Notes: generated from the letters alone by a model not told the origin. Numbered from the stretch's first letter, positions 27,377 through 37,667 are shown. The stretch is DNA of 64,000 nt from Pseudomonas sp. MF4836 (GCF_002018875.1 NZ_MVOL01000002.1:496001-560000); one strand, 5' to 3'. Translations and numbers: made by a program.

Positions 27377-28091
27377 GGATGCCGTTCAGGCGGTTGTAGG
27401 GGATCTTCAGTTCAACGTGGCCGAGGGCGTAAGGCGCGATCACCGACACGTTGTACTTGAGGATCACGCCGCCGGAGGTCAGCGCCACATTCGGGGTTTT
27501 CTGGAAGGGCCAGCTCTTGATGTACTCCGGCTCCTGATCCAGCTTGGTGCTGATCAGCCAGCTGTTGTGCGCCACTTGTGCGGCCTTCCAGAAGTTGTCT
27601 TCCTGCCCCGGCAACAGCATGTCGGCGAGGTTCAGCGCCTTGTGCTGCGCCCGTGAATAGTTGATGAAGCCGCGGCCCGGCGTGCCATGGGCGGCGCCGG
27701 TATCCAGATAACTGGCCAGCTCGATGATCACCAAGCCGTCATGCTGCTCACGTACCTTGGCTTGCAGGTACATGCTGTTGCGGCTGGGGGCGTCGCGTAA
27801 AAACGTCTGCCGATAGGCGCTGAGTGTGGCCGGAACCGAGTCTTGCGGGCTGGTACGCGTCATCTGCAAAAGGCGCTTTTCGATGACGGCGTCCAGTTGC
27901 GGCTCGTCCGGGAAATGCACGGTGTCGATATTGACCAGCGGACAATCCGGGGCATTGCACCCGGGCTTGATCTGCTCCAACTTGTCGCTGGTGGTGCTCA
28001 GCGGAGTCTTGTAGCTGGGCTGGAACAGGCTTTGGCAGGCGCCCAGGGTCAGGGCGATACAGGCCACGGAGGCAATTTTGGCAAGCGACAT
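27345..28091 (-). CDS. DUF3298-type lipoprotein (RsiV-like domain)
   Basis: This 248-residue predicted lipoprotein has signal and lipobox LTLGAC (Cys19). The body resembles the DUF3298/RsiV C-terminal fold found in anti-sigma factor RsiV and peptidoglycan deacetylases such as PdaC: a region with DTGAAHGTPGRGFINY, followed by ALNLADMLLPGQED, is the characteristic stretch. No enzyme motif is visible, so it is probably a periplasmic binding or inhibitor-like domain. AAGGA precedes the ATG. The gene corresponds to PA4972 by position and overlaps the end of cytX on the other strand. Confidence 0.8.
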   Translation of the reverse strand: MSLAKIASVACIALTLGACQSLFQPSYKTPLSTTSDKLEQIKPGCNAPDCPLVNIDTVHFPDEPQLDAVIEKRLLQMTRTSPQDSVPATLSAYRQTFLRDAPSRNSMYLQAKVREQHDGLVIIELASYLDTGAAHGTPGRGFINYSRAQHKALNLADMLLPGQEDNFWKAAQVAHNSWLISTKLDQEPEYIKSWPFQKTPNVALTSGGVILKYNVSVIAPYALGHVELKIPYNRLNGILKPELFPARN

Positions 28092-28314
28092 GGGCGTCCT
28101 TCATAAACCAGGGGGGAGCGAAAGTTACCGGCTTCGACTGTCGGCGAGGCAGTCAGTTCGCCACTAAGCTCAATACAGGCAATTAGATTAGGTTTGCCCC
28201 CTCGCCGTCTATCCCGCTGACAGGAAAGGGGCTGCATCCGGGGTCACGGGCGCGTTAGGATGGCGCGAAGTCGAGGGGGATCCTCGCAAGAACAGGCAGT
28301 AGACGAGGATTGCT

Positions 28315-28932
28315 ATGACTGACTTTGCCAACGCCACGCCGAGCGCGGTCGATATTGTCCGCCGCGAGAAATGCTACCAGGGCTTCTATCAGCTCGATCG
28401 GCTGCACCTGCGCCATGAGCTGTTTGCCGGTGGCATGGGCAACGAGATCAGCCGTGAAGTGTTCGTGCGTCATGATGCCGTGTGCATGCTGCCTTACGAC
28501 CCGCAGCGCGATGAAGTGGTGCTGATCGAACAATTCCGCGTCGGTGTCGTGGGAAAGACCGGCAACCCATGGCTGATCGAACTGGTGGCTGGCCTGATCG
28601 ACAAGGACGAACAACCGGAACAGGTTGCTCACCGCGAGGCGCAGGAGGAAGCTGGGCTGGACATCAGTGCGCTGTGGCCGATGACCAAATATTTTCCATC
28701 GCCGGGGGGCAGCACTGAATTCGTTCATCTGTTTCTCGGGCGCTGCGACAGCCGTGGCGTCGGCGGCCTGCACGGGCTGGTGGAGGAGGGTGAAGACATA
28801 CGCGTGTCGGTCTGGGCTTTTGAAGACGCGCTGCAGGCGGTACGGGATGGGCGGATTTCCAACGCGGCGAGCATCATTGCCTTGCAATGGCTGGCTCTGA
28901 ATCGCGCTGAAGTGAGGGGGCTATGGTCGTAA
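28315..28932 (+). CDS. nudF: ADP-ribose diphosphatase, Nudix family
   Basis: This enzyme hydrolyses ADP-ribose to AMP and ribose 5-phosphate. The 205-residue protein carries a full Nudix box, GLIDKDEQPEQVAHREAQEE followed by AG (about residues 94-115), and the ADP-ribose pyrophosphatase region downstream with the proline-glycine KYFPSPGGSTEF motif. GAGGA precedes the ATG. It is the first gene of a run nudF-DUF1249-cpdA-yqiA-parE, the order known from E. coli, where nudF, yqiB, cpdA, yqiA and parE are also clustered. Confidence 0.95.
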   Translation: MTDFANATPSAVDIVRREKCYQGFYQLDRLHLRHELFAGGMGNEISREVFVRHDAVCMLPYDPQRDEVVLIEQFRVGVVGKTGNPWLIELVAGLIDKDEQPEQVAHREAQEEAGLDISALWPMTKYFPSPGGSTEFVHLFLGRCDSRGVGGLHGLVEEGEDIRVSVWAFEDALQAVRDGRISNAASIIALQWLALNRAEVRGLWS

Positions 28933-29375
28933 ACAAGCAACGCGACCGCTATCGGGTCGATCTGGTGGGGCTGCAAACCTCCTGCGAGGCCAACTACGCG
29001 CGCTTGATGCGCCTCTTGCCCGACATGCGCAACCAGCCGGTCGCCCGGCGCATTGCGGTGACCCAGGGTGACCAGATGCTGGGCGTGCTGGCCCTCGAAG
29101 TGCTGCAGGCCTGCCCCTATACCACCACCTTGCAGGTGCGCCAGGAACACAGCCTGCCGTGGCTGCCGGTGCCGCAGCTGGAAGTGCAGGTGTATCACGA
29201 TGCGCGCATGGCCGAAGTGATCAGCGCCGAACATGCCCGGCGCTTTCGCGGCATTTATCCTTATCCCAATGCACACATGCACCAACCGGACGAGAAGGCC
29301 CAGCTCAACGTATTCCTCGGTGAATGGCTGAGCCATTGCCTGGCCTGCGGCCATGAATTCGAAGCAGTGCGGTAG
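28923..29375 (+). CDS. DUF1249 (YqiB-like) protein
   Basis: This 150-residue soluble protein is the equivalent of E. coli YqiB, always found beside nudF and cpdA; its function is unknown. Recognisable blocks are YRVDLVGLQTSCEANYARL at the N terminus and RFRGIYPYPNAHMHQPDEK near the C terminus. The start codon lies ten bases inside nudF, so it is translationally coupled to it. No catalytic motif is evident. Confidence 0.85.
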   Translation: MVVNKQRDRYRVDLVGLQTSCEANYARLMRLLPDMRNQPVARRIAVTQGDQMLGVLALEVLQACPYTTTLQVRQEHSLPWLPVPQLEVQVYHDARMAEVISAEHARRFRGIYPYPNAHMHQPDEKAQLNVFLGEWLSHCLACGHEFEAVR

Positions 29376-29473
29376 TTGTGAACTGCGTCCGGTTCGCCAG
29401 TTTCCTCTTTTGAATTTCCCCCAGCATAATTGCGCCACCTTTTATATCCCGTGACACGCCCTGGGAGACCGCC

Positions 29474-30289
29474 TTGCCGAGCGTATCCACTCTGACCACC
29501 GACGATAGCGTGTTGCTGGTGCAACTCTCCGACAGCCACCTGTTTGCCGAGGCGGACGGCACCCTGCTGGGCATGAATACCTGCGACAGCCTGCAACGGG
29601 TGATCGAACTGGTGCTGGCCCAGCAACCGAAGATCGACTTGCTGCTGGCCACCGGTGATCTGTCCCAGGACGGCAGCCTGGAGTCCTACCAGCGTTTTCG
29701 CCAGATGAGCGCGTCCATTGCCGCCCCGGCGCGCTGGATCCCGGGCAATCACGATGAGCCCCTGGTCATGGCCCAGGCCGTCACCCAAAGCCCGCTGCTC
29801 GAGCCGGTGGTGGACATCGGCAATTGGCGCATCACCCTGCTCGACTCGGCAGTGCCGGGCTCGGTGCCGGGTTATCTGCAGGATGAGCAGCTGCAATTGC
29901 TGGTCCGTTCCTTGAGCGAGGCGCCTGATCGCCATCACCTGGTGTGCCTGCACCATCACCCGGTGTCCATTGGCTGTGCGTGGATGGAACCGATCGGCCT
30001 GCGCAACCGCGAAGCGCTGTTCGCCGTCCTTGAGCGCTTCCCTCAGGCGCGGGCGGTGCTCTGGGGCCACGTGCACCAGGAGATCGACCGCTTGCACGGC
30101 AGCCTGCGGCTGCTGGCATCGCCCTCGACCTGCATTCAGTTCGAGCCCGGCAGTGAAGATTTCAAGGTCGATGAGCGGGCGCCGGGTTATCGCTGGCTGC
30201 GGTTGCTGCCCGATGGCGGCCTGGAAACCGGCGTCGAGCGGGTGACCGGCTTTGATTTCGAGGTCGACTACGGCAGCGACGGCTACTGA
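29474..30289 (+). CDS. cpdA: 3',5'-cAMP phosphodiesterase
   Basis: This calcineurin-like metallophosphatase hydrolyses cAMP; in Pseudomonas it lowers cAMP and thereby activity of the regulator Vfr. The 271-residue protein has every metal-binding block in order: LSDSHLF, GDLSQDGS, GNHDEP, HHHPVSIG and GHVHQEID. The start is a TTG with GGGAG six bases upstream; no ATG gives an intact N terminus. It follows the DUF1249 gene after 98 bases. Confidence 0.95.
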   Translation: MPSVSTLTTDDSVLLVQLSDSHLFAEADGTLLGMNTCDSLQRVIELVLAQQPKIDLLLATGDLSQDGSLESYQRFRQMSASIAAPARWIPGNHDEPLVMAQAVTQSPLLEPVVDIGNWRITLLDSAVPGSVPGYLQDEQLQLLVRSLSEAPDRHHLVCLHHHPVSIGCAWMEPIGLRNREALFAVLERFPQARAVLWGHVHQEIDRLHGSLRLLASPSTCIQFEPGSEDFKVDERAPGYRWLRLLPDGGLETGVERVTGFDFEVDYGSDGY

Positions 30290-30398
30290 GCCCGGGGTGC
30301 CTGTCGCCACGGCGGGACAAGTCGATACACCTGAAGGCAAGTCAATCCGCCAGACTCCCTGTAAACTGCGCCCTTTGCTTGATGCCTAGGGAGCTCGC

Positions 30399-31007
30399 AT
30401 GTCCGGTTCGATCCTGTATATCCACGGTTTCAACAGCGCACCGGCGTCGCAGAAGGCCAGTCAGTTGAGTTCGGTGATGAGCACCCTGGGGCTGTCCGAT
30501 CAACTGCGGGTTCCGGCCCTGCATCATCACCCGCGCGAGGCGATGGTCCAGCTGGAGCAGGCGATTGCCGAGCTCGGAAGGCCATTGCTGGTCGGCAGCT
30601 CGCTCGGCGGCTACTATGCCACTCACCTTGCCGAGCGCCATGGCCTGAAAGCCCTGTTGGTCAACCCCGCTGTCAGTCCGCATCGGATGTTCGACGGCTA
30701 CCTGGGCACGCAGAAAAACCTGTACACCGATGAAACCTGGGAACTGACCCACGACCATGTAGCGGCCCTGGCCGAACTGGAAGTACCGGCGCCCCAGGAT
30801 CCCCAGCGCTATCAGGTGTGGTTGCAGACGGGTGACGAGACTCTGGACTATCGCAGCGCTCAGCTGTATTACCGTGCCTGTGCCTTGCGCATTCAAGCCG
30901 GCGGCGACCACGGGTTCCAGGGTTTTGCCGGACAATTACCGGCGTTGTTGAGTTTTGCCGGCATTGGCACAGATCAGTACCAGGCGATCGATTTCACTGC
31001 ACTGTGA
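30399..31007 (+). CDS. yqiA: YqiA-like alpha/beta-hydrolase (esterase)
   Basis: This 202-residue cytoplasmic esterase of the UPF0227/YqiA family hydrolyses short acyl esters in vitro in E. coli; its natural substrate is unknown. LYIHGFNSAPAS (residues 6-17) forms the oxyanion region, and LVGSSLGGYYATHLAE holds the nucleophile Ser. The acidic residue and His lie in the C-terminal third (GGDHGFQGF has the likely His). AGGGAG precedes the ATG. It lies directly upstream of parE, as in E. coli. Confidence 0.92.
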   Translation: MSGSILYIHGFNSAPASQKASQLSSVMSTLGLSDQLRVPALHHHPREAMVQLEQAIAELGRPLLVGSSLGGYYATHLAERHGLKALLVNPAVSPHRMFDGYLGTQKNLYTDETWELTHDHVAALAELEVPAPQDPQRYQVWLQTGDETLDYRSAQLYYRACALRIQAGGDHGFQGFAGQLPALLSFAGIGTDQYQAIDFTAL

Positions 31008-31050
31008 AGCCGCGCCTCTATTTTCATTGAACGACTAACGACGAGACCCC

Positions 31051-32955
31051 ATGGCCACTCCCAGCGCTAGCTCTTATAACGCAGACGCCATCGAAGTCCT
31101 CTCGGGCCTCGACCCGGTGCGCAAACGCCCGGGCATGTACACCGACACCAGTCGGCCGAACCACCTTGCCCAGGAAGTCATCGACAACAGTGTCGACGAG
31201 GCCTTGGCCGGGCATGCGAAGTCGGTGCAGGTCATCCTGCATGCCGATCACTCCCTTGAAGTGTCCGACGATGGTCGCGGCATGCCGGTGGATATCCACC
31301 CCGAAGAAGGGGTTCCCGGTGTCGAGCTGATCCTCACCAAGCTGCACGCCGGCGGCAAGTTCTCGAACAAGAACTACCAGTTCTCCGGTGGTTTGCACGG
31401 CGTGGGCATCTCGGTGGTCAACGCCCTGTCGACCCTGGTCCGGGTCAAGGTCAAGCGCGACGGCAACGAATACCAGATGACCTTCGCTGACGGCTATAAA
31501 GCCACCGACCTGGAAGTGATCGGTACCGTTGGCAAGCGCAACACCGGGACCAGCGTGTATTTCGCACCGGACCCGAAGTATTTCGATTCACCGAAGTTTT
31601 CCGTCAGCCGCCTCAAGCACGTGCTCAAGGCCAAGGCCGTACTGTGCCCGGGGCTGCTGGTCAGCTTTGAGGACAAGTCCACCGGCGAGAAGGTCGAGTG
31701 GCACTACGAAGATGGCCTGCGCTCCTACCTGGAAGACGCGGTCAGCGAATTCGAACGCCTGCCCAACGAGCCTTTCTGCGGCAGCCTGGCCGGTAACAAG
31801 GAGGCGGTGGACTGGGCCCTGCTGTGGCTGCCCGAGGGTGGCGACAGTGTGCAGGAAAGCTACGTCAACCTGATCCCTACGGCGCAGGGCGGGACCCACG
31901 TCAACGGCCTGCGCCAGGGCCTGCTGGATGCGATGCGCGAGTTCTGCGAATTCCGCAGCCTGCTGCCGCGTGGGGTCAAGCTGGCTCCGGAGGACGTCTG
32001 GGAACGCATCGCTTTCGTGCTGTCGATGAAGATGCAGGAGCCGCAATTCTCCGGCCAGACCAAAGAGCGCCTGTCGTCCCGTGAAGCGGCGGCCTTTGTT
32101 TCGGGTGTGGTCAAGGACGCCTTTAGCCTGTGGCTCAACGAGCATCCGGAGCTGGGTCTGCAACTGGCGGAACTGGCGATCAACAACGCCGGCCGTCGCT
32201 TGAAGGCCAGTAAAAAGGTCGAGCGCAAGCGCATCACCCAGGGCCCTGCACTGCCGGGCAAGCTGGCCGATTGCGCCGGGCAGGACCCGATGCGTTCCGA
32301 GCTGTTCCTGGTGGAAGGTGATTCCGCGGGTGGTTCGGCCAAGCAGGCGCGTGACAAGGAATTCCAGGCGATCCTGCCGCTGCGCGGGAAAATCCTCAAC
32401 ACCTGGGAAGTCGACGGCAGCGAAGTGCTGGCCAGCCAGGAAGTGCACAACATCGCCGTGGCCATCGGTGTCGATCCGGGCGCAGCGGACATGAGCCAGC
32501 TGCGTTACGGCAAGATCTGCATCCTCGCCGACGCCGACTCCGACGGCTTGCACATCGCCACCCTGCTTTGTGCGTTGTTCGTCCAGCATTTCCGCCCGCT
32601 GGTGGATGCCGGCCACGTCTACGTCGCCATGCCGCCGCTGTACCGCATCGACTTGGGCAAAGAGATCTACTACGCCCTGGACGAGGCCGAACGCGATGGC
32701 ATTCTCGATCGCCTGGTGGCCGAGAAGAAACGCGGCAAACCTCAGGTCACCCGATTCAAGGGTCTGGGTGAAATGAACCCGCCGCAACTGCGCGAAACCA
32801 CCATGGACCCCAATACCCGGCGCCTGGTGCAGTTGACCCTCGAAGATTTCGAGGCGACCTCGGAAATGATGGACATGCTGCTGGCGAAAAAACGCGCCGG
32901 CGACCGCAAGTCCTGGTTGGAATCCAAAGGCAACCTGGCGGAGGTTCTGGGCTGA
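31051..32955 (+). CDS. parE: DNA topoisomerase IV subunit B
   Basis: This is the ATPase subunit of topoisomerase IV, which decatenates daughter chromosomes. The 634-residue protein has the GHKL ATPase (VIDNSVDEALAGHAK, then SDDGRGMPVDIH, then GGLHGVGISVVNAL), a transducer domain, the TOPRIM motifs VEGDSAGGSAKQARD and ADADSDGLHIATLL, and the C-terminal tail. Its stop overlaps the next ATG (TGATG). The partner parC lies 1.5 kb downstream, separated by two small envelope genes. Confidence 0.98.
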   Translation: MATPSASSYNADAIEVLSGLDPVRKRPGMYTDTSRPNHLAQEVIDNSVDEALAGHAKSVQVILHADHSLEVSDDGRGMPVDIHPEEGVPGVELILTKLHAGGKFSNKNYQFSGGLHGVGISVVNALSTLVRVKVKRDGNEYQMTFADGYKATDLEVIGTVGKRNTGTSVYFAPDPKYFDSPKFSVSRLKHVLKAKAVLCPGLLVSFEDKSTGEKVEWHYEDGLRSYLEDAVSEFERLPNEPFCGSLAGNKEAVDWALLWLPEGGDSVQESYVNLIPTAQGGTHVNGLRQGLLDAMREFCEFRSLLPRGVKLAPEDVWERIAFVLSMKMQEPQFSGQTKERLSSREAAAFVSGVVKDAFSLWLNEHPELGLQLAELAINNAGRRLKASKKVERKRITQGPALPGKLADCAGQDPMRSELFLVEGDSAGGSAKQARDKEFQAILPLRGKILNTWEVDGSEVLASQEVHNIAVAIGVDPGAADMSQLRYGKICILADADSDGLHIATLLCALFVQHFRPLVDAGHVYVAMPPLYRIDLGKEIYYALDEAERDGILDRLVAEKKRGKPQVTRFKGLGEMNPPQLRETTMDPNTRRLVQLTLEDFEATSEMMDMLLAKKRAGDRKSWLESKGNLAEVLG

Positions 32956-33938
32956 TGCGCAGAGGCTTTGCCCTGGCCTTGGCGCTGGTGGTGACGTCGG
33001 TGCTGGCAGAGCCTGTACCCGAGCTGAAATTGCTTGCCGAACACCCGGTCGAAGGCATGCGCGGCGGCAACCTGTCGGGGTTGGCGCTGTGCGGCAATGA
33101 GCTGTGGACGGTCTCCGACCGTGATGATGATCAGATCTATCGTCTCGATACCCGGGACACGGTGTGGCAGGCCGAGACCGTGCACATCGAGGTGCCTGCG
33201 GTGCCGGATGCAGGCTTGCCCTGGGGCCTGAAGTCGCGCACTTGGGCGACCTCGCTGGTGCGCGGTGGCGCGCTGGATTTCGAAGGCATCGCCTGCGATG
33301 GCGCGGGCAACAAGTACATCGTCAGTGAGTCCGAGGCCACGGTGCTGCAGGTGCCGGTAACGGGGCGGCCGGACTGGCTGAAAATCTCGCCGATCCTGGT
33401 GCGTGAGGCCCGGGCCAGTGGCATGTTGCTGCACTTCAATGCCTTGTTCGAAGGGCTGGCGGTCAACCCGGAAGGTAACCGCTTATGGCTGGCGGCCGAG
33501 CGCGAGCGCCGTGGGTTGTTGCTGATCAAGCGCGAACAAAGTGTCTGGAACTGTGACGGCGCCTGCGTATTGCTCAGCGAAGCGGGTGTGGAAATGCAGC
33601 CGGCGCAGATGCCCAAGGCTCGCGCGGTATCTCGGGACTTTGCCGATCTGGCCTTGTTCGAGGGCAAGTTATTTACCCTGGAGCGCAACGCCTATCGGAT
33701 CTGCCGCCGGGATGCGCAAACGGCCAAGGTCGAGCGGTGCTGGTCGTTTGCCGCCGAGGCGCTGGTAGAGAATCGCCAGTATCCACAGGCGTACGGCCTG
33801 GCCGAAGCATTGCTGGTGGATGCCGATGGCGCCTGGATCGGCCTCGACAACAACAACGGTGCCCGGGTCGATGGCGAGAGCAGGCCGATCGTCTGGCGCT
33901 TTGCCGCCCCGCAAGGTGGCTGGAGCGACAAATCATGA
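32955..33938 (+). CDS. secreted esterase-like/phytase-like beta-propeller protein
   Basis: This 327-residue protein has a signal peptide (about 1-18, ending SVLA) and a fold related to the phytase-like or SdiA-regulated beta-propeller families. NLSGLALCGNELWTVSDRDD, GALDFEGIACDGAGNKYIVS and FNALFEGLAVNPEGNRLWLA are repeated blade motifs of that group. The EGIA/EGLA elements often form a metal site. Its function is unknown; it is probably periplasmic. It is coupled to parE by a TGATG junction and to the protease gene by ATGA, and corresponds to PA4966 by position. Confidence 0.75.
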   Translation: MRRGFALALALVVTSVLAEPVPELKLLAEHPVEGMRGGNLSGLALCGNELWTVSDRDDDQIYRLDTRDTVWQAETVHIEVPAVPDAGLPWGLKSRTWATSLVRGGALDFEGIACDGAGNKYIVSESEATVLQVPVTGRPDWLKISPILVREARASGMLLHFNALFEGLAVNPEGNRLWLAAERERRGLLLIKREQSVWNCDGACVLLSEAGVEMQPAQMPKARAVSRDFADLALFEGKLFTLERNAYRICRRDAQTAKVERCWSFAAEALVENRQYPQAYGLAEALLVDADGAWIGLDNNNGARVDGESRPIVWRFAAPQGGWSDKS

Positions 33939-34453
33939 GCCGACAGCCGGGCAGTCGTGCAGGGAGGATCATGCTGATCCTGGCTTGGGCCGCCGGTCTG
34001 TTTTTGGCCACGCAGTTTTTTTCGCAGTGGGAGCGGCGGCAGGAGAACCCCAACGCTGTCGTCACTTCGCAACAGCACGAGGGTTACATCGAAGTGAAAC
34101 TGGTCGGAAATGGCCAGGGACATTTCGTCGCCAGCGGCCAGATCAACGGCCAGCCGGTGGATTTCATGCTCGACACCGGGGCCACCGATGTGGCGATTCC
34201 CACCCGCCTGGCCGAGCGCCTGGGGCTGGAGAAGGGCTCCCCGGTAACCCTGAGCACTGCCAATGGTCGCAGCGAGGGCTATCGAACCCGCCTCGACCGC
34301 GTGCAGTTGGGCGATATTGTTTTACGTGATGTCCGGGCGCTGGTGGCGCCGGGGCTGGGCGGTGAACAAGTGCTGCTGGGCATGAGCGCTTTGAAACAAC
34401 TTGAATTTACCCAGCGTGGCGGCACTTTGCTGCTGCGCCAGACAACGAACTGA
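33935..34453 (+). CDS. membrane-anchored retropepsin-like aspartic protease
   Basis: This 172-residue protein has one N-terminal transmembrane helix (about 13-29, [16 protein letters not shown]) and a periplasmic single-domain aspartic protease of the TIGR02281 type. The active-site triad is in [34 protein letters not shown] is the conserved C-terminal hydrophobic-Gly motif. Like other retropepsins it must dimerise to be active. The ATG at 33935 overlaps the previous stop. Substrates are not known. It ends ten bases before parC. Confidence 0.88.
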   Translation: MSRQPGSRAGRIMLILAWAAGLFLATQFFSQWERRQENPNAVVTSQQHEGYIEVKLVGNGQGHFVASGQINGQPVDFMLDTGATDVAIPTRLAERLGLEKGSPVTLSTANGRSEGYRTRLDRVQLGDIVLRDVRALVAPGLGGEQVLLGMSALKQLEFTQRGGTLLLRQTTN

Positions 34454-34463
34454 TGAGGCCCGC

Positions 34464-36728
34464 ATGAGCGACTCCCTTGATCTCAGCCTGGACGGTGTAG
34501 AGCGCCGGTCATTGGCTGACTTCACCGAAAATGCCTACCTCAACTACTCCATGTACGTGATCATGGACCGTGCCCTGCCGCATATCGGCGACGGCCTGAA
34601 GCCCGTACAGCGGCGGATCATCTACGCCATGAGTGAGCTGGGGCTGGACGCTGATTCCAAGCACAAGAAGTCCGCGCGTACCGTCGGTGACGTGCTCGGC
34701 AAGTTCCACCCCCACGGCGACTCGGCCTGCTATGAAGCCATGGTGCTGATGGCTCAACCCTTCAGCTATCGCTACACGCTGGTGGACGGGCAGGGCAACT
34801 GGGGTGCGCCGGATGATCCCAAGTCCTTCGCGGCCATGCGTTATACCGAGGCGCGGTTGTCGCGTTACTCTGAGGTGCTGCTCAGCGAACTGGGCCAGGG
34901 CACCGCGGACTGGGGTCCGAACTTCGACGGCACCCTGGACGAACCCCTGGTGTTGCCGGCACGTTTGCCGAATATCCTGCTCAATGGCACCACCGGTATC
35001 GCCGTGGGCATGGCCACCGACGTGCCGCCGCACAACCTGCGTGAAGTCGCCACTGCCTGCGTCAGGCTGCTGGATGAACCCAAGGCTACGGTCGAACAGC
35101 TGTGCGAGCACATCCAGGGTCCGGACTACCCGACCGAAGCGGAGATCATTACCCCGCGCGCCGATCTGCTGAAAATGTACGAAACCGGCAAGGGCTCGGT
35201 GCGCATGCGTGCCGTGTACCACGTCGAAGACGGCGATATCGTGGTCACCGCACTGCCGCACCAGGTTTCCGGGGCCAAGGTCCTGGAACAGATCGCGGCC
35301 ATGATGCAGGCCAAGCCGTCGAAAGCACCACAGGTTGCGGACCTGCGCGATGAGTCGGACCACGAGAACCCTTGCCGTATCGTGATCATTCCGGTCAATA
35401 GCCGGGTCGATCACGAAGCGCTGATGCAGCACCTGTTTGCTACCACCGATCTGGAGTCGAGCTACCGGGTCAACATCAACATCATTGGCCTGGACGGCAA
35501 GCCGCAGCTGAAAAACCTGCGCGCGCTGCTGGTGGAATGGCTGGAATTCCGGGTGCAGACCGTGCGTCGCCGCCTGCAATTCCGCCTCGACAAGGTCGAG
35601 CGTCGCCTGCACCTGTTGGACGGCTTGTTGATTGCCTACCTCAACCTGGATGAAGTGATTCACATCATCCGCACCGAGGAGCACCCCAAGGCCAGCCTGA
35701 TCGCGCGTTTTGCCCTGAGTGAAATCCAGGCCGACTACATCCTCGACACCCGCTTGCGTCAATTGGCGCGACTGGAAGAGATGAAGCTGCGTTCCGAGCA
35801 GGATGAACTGCTCAAGGAACAGGCCAAGCTGCAAGCCTTGCTCAACAGCGAAGCCAAGCTGAAGAAGCTGGTGCGTACCGAACTGATCAAGGACGCCGAA
35901 ACCTATGGCGACGATCGCCGCTCGCCGATTGTCGAGCGCGCCGAAGCCAAGGCCATGACCGAGCATGATCTGCTGCCCAACGAGAAAGTGACGGTCGTAC
36001 TCTCGGAAAAAGGCTGGGTGCGCTCGGCCAAGGGCCATGACATCGACGCCACCGGGCTTTCCTACAAGGCCGGTGACGGCTTCAAGACCTCGGCGCCGGG
36101 GCGTTCCAACCAATATGCGGTGTTTATCGATTCCACTGGCCGCAGCTATTCGGTGGCTGCGCACACCCTGCCGTCGGCACGGGGCCAGGGCGAGCCATTG
36201 ACCGGCCGTCTGACACCGCCACCCGGGGCGAACTTTGAATGTGTACTGCTCCCTGAAGACGATGCTTTGTATGTCATCGCCTCTGACGCCGGTTACGGTT
36301 TCGTGGTCAAGGGTGAAGACCTGCAGGCCAAGAACAAGGCGGGCAAGGCGCTGTTGAGCCTGCCCAACAACGCCAAGGTGCTGCCACCACGCCCGGTCGC
36401 CGACCGCGAGCAGAACTGGCTGGCTTCGGTCACCACCGAAGGTCGCCTGTTGATCTTCAAGATCAGCGATCTGCCGCAGTTGGGCAAAGGCAAGGGCAAT
36501 AAGATCATTGGCATTCCCGGCGAGCGCGTAGCCAGCCGTGAGGAATATGTCACTGATATTGCCGTGCTACCCGATGGCGCAACCCTGGTGTTGCAGGCCG
36601 GTAAACGTACCTTGTCGCTCAAGGCCGATGACCTGGAGCATTACAAGGGCGAGCGTGGACGCCGTGGTAACAAATTGCCACGTGGATTCCAGCGGGTGGA
36701 TGCGTTGCTGGTAGAAAATCTCAATTAA
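34464..36728 (+). CDS. parC: DNA topoisomerase IV subunit A
   Basis: This is the DNA cleavage and rejoining subunit of topoisomerase IV. The 754-residue protein has the winged-helix domain with the quinolone region [15 protein letters not shown], keeping the Ser and Glu that correspond to E. coli Ser80 and Glu84; the catalytic Tyr is in [11 protein letters not shown]. The C-terminal third forms the DNA-wrapping beta-pinwheel. The ATG at 34464 with GAGG upstream gives the family N terminus MSDSLDLSL. The preserved residues suggest no target-site quinolone resistance at this locus. Confidence 0.98.
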   Translation: MSDSLDLSLDGVERRSLADFTENAYLNYSMYVIMDRALPHIGDGLKPVQRRIIYAMSELGLDADSKHKKSARTVGDVLGKFHPHGDSACYEAMVLMAQPFSYRYTLVDGQGNWGAPDDPKSFAAMRYTEARLSRYSEVLLSELGQGTADWGPNFDGTLDEPLVLPARLPNILLNGTTGIAVGMATDVPPHNLREVATACVRLLDEPKATVEQLCEHIQGPDYPTEAEIITPRADLLKMYETGKGSVRMRAVYHVEDGDIVVTALPHQVSGAKVLEQIAAMMQAKPSKAPQVADLRDESDHENPCRIVIIPVNSRVDHEALMQHLFATTDLESSYRVNINIIGLDGKPQLKNLRALLVEWLEFRVQTVRRRLQFRLDKVERRLHLLDGLLIAYLNLDEVIHIIRTEEHPKASLIARFALSEIQADYILDTRLRQLARLEEMKLRSEQDELLKEQAKLQALLNSEAKLKKLVRTELIKDAETYGDDRRSPIVERAEAKAMTEHDLLPNEKVTVVLSEKGWVRSAKGHDIDATGLSYKAGDGFKTSAPGRSNQYAVFIDSTGRSYSVAAHTLPSARGQGEPLTGRLTPPPGANFECVLLPEDDALYVIASDAGYGFVVKGEDLQAKNKAGKALLSLPNNAKVLPPRPVADREQNWLASVTTEGRLLIFKISDLPQLGKGKGNKIIGIPGERVASREEYVTDIAVLPDGATLVLQAGKRTLSLKADDLEHYKGERGRRGNKLPRGFQRVDALLVENLN

Positions 36729-36904
36729 TGCGGGTTAGAGCGCTCGATCTGCGATTTAACGCGTAGATCGACGCTACAGCGCTGGAGTCAGGACGCATAT
36801 TCACGGATGATATGCGCTTTCAAGCGCCGGCGTAGCTGAGCGTTGTTTAGAGTTTTTTTGAGTATTTACACTGTGGCTAGCCTTGTGGCCGCCACCTGGA
36901 TGGG

Positions 36905-37618
36905 ATGATGACTGCTCTGCGCCTTCCTTTGGTTTTTTTGCTCGCTGGCGTTCTTGGCCTGGCGGGTTGCAGCGTACACCAACCGGTGTCGCTGTATCAG
37001 CTGGACAGCGGAAGTCCAGCTCAGCCGGCCAATGCCGGCATGTCGGTGGTGCTGGGTCCGGTGTTGATCGCCGATTACCTGCAACGTGAAACCCTGCTGC
37101 AACGCCAGGATGATGGCAGTCTGCAAGCTTCGACCGATGGTCGTTGGGCGGGTAGCCTGTCCTCCGATATCGGCCAACTGCTATTGCGCCAGGTGGCAGG
37201 TCACCTGGACAGCCAGCGCGTAGTACTGGCGCCGGCGACCAGCGGGTTTACCCCGGATGTGCAGGTGCTGCTGTCGATCACCCGCCTGGATTCCGGTAAA
37301 TCGCAGCCGGCGGTACTGGATGCGCAATGGCGCCTGATTGACCGTCGTGGCCAGGTGCGTGATAACCGCATCGTGCACTTGCAGGAGCAGCACGCGGGCA
37401 CTACGGCCTCCCAGGTCCAGGCCCAGGGCGTATTGCTGCAGCGTCTGGCCGAGCAACTGTCGGGCGCTCTGAAGCCGCTGGCCAACCAGCCTGTGGTGGC
37501 TGAGGTGCCACGCAAGGCCGCTCCAGCCCCTGCGGCCAAGCCTGTCGAGCAGGAGAAGCAGCCAAAGATCCCGATGGCTACTCCTATCCGTACGGATATG
37601 GAAGTGTTCAGGTTCTAG
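36905..37618 (+). CDS. PqiC/YmbA-type outer-membrane lipoprotein
   Basis: This 237-residue lipoprotein has signal peptide and lipobox LGLAGC (Cys21), then an ABC-transport auxiliary (DUF330, PqiC-like) domain: YQLDSGSPAQ near the N terminus, VVLGPVLIADYLQRETLL, and SQVQAQGVLLQRLAEQLS close to the end. PqiC proteins usually work with PqiA/PqiB MCE-type lipid transport proteins, but no pqiAB is adjacent here. The C-terminal tail (about 195-225) is Pro/Ala/Lys-rich. Two ATGs in a row begin the gene. A terminator follows 16 bases after the stop. Confidence 0.82.
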   Translation: MMTALRLPLVFLLAGVLGLAGCSVHQPVSLYQLDSGSPAQPANAGMSVVLGPVLIADYLQRETLLQRQDDGSLQASTDGRWAGSLSSDIGQLLLRQVAGHLDSQRVVLAPATSGFTPDVQVLLSITRLDSGKSQPAVLDAQWRLIDRRGQVRDNRIVHLQEQHAGTTASQVQAQGVLLQRLAEQLSGALKPLANQPVVAEVPRKAAPAPAAKPVEQEKQPKIPMATPIRTDMEVFRF

Positions 37619-37634
37619 GTTGTTGGCCCCCAAG

Positions 37635-37667
37635 ACAAAGCCCGCTCTGAAGCGGGCTTTGTTGTTT
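37635..37667 (+). terminator. terminator after the PqiC-like gene
   Basis: ACAAAGCCCGCT (37635-37646) and AGCGGGCTTTGT (37651-37662) form a perfect 12-bp stem with a CTGA loop, followed by TGTTT. Confidence 0.85.
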
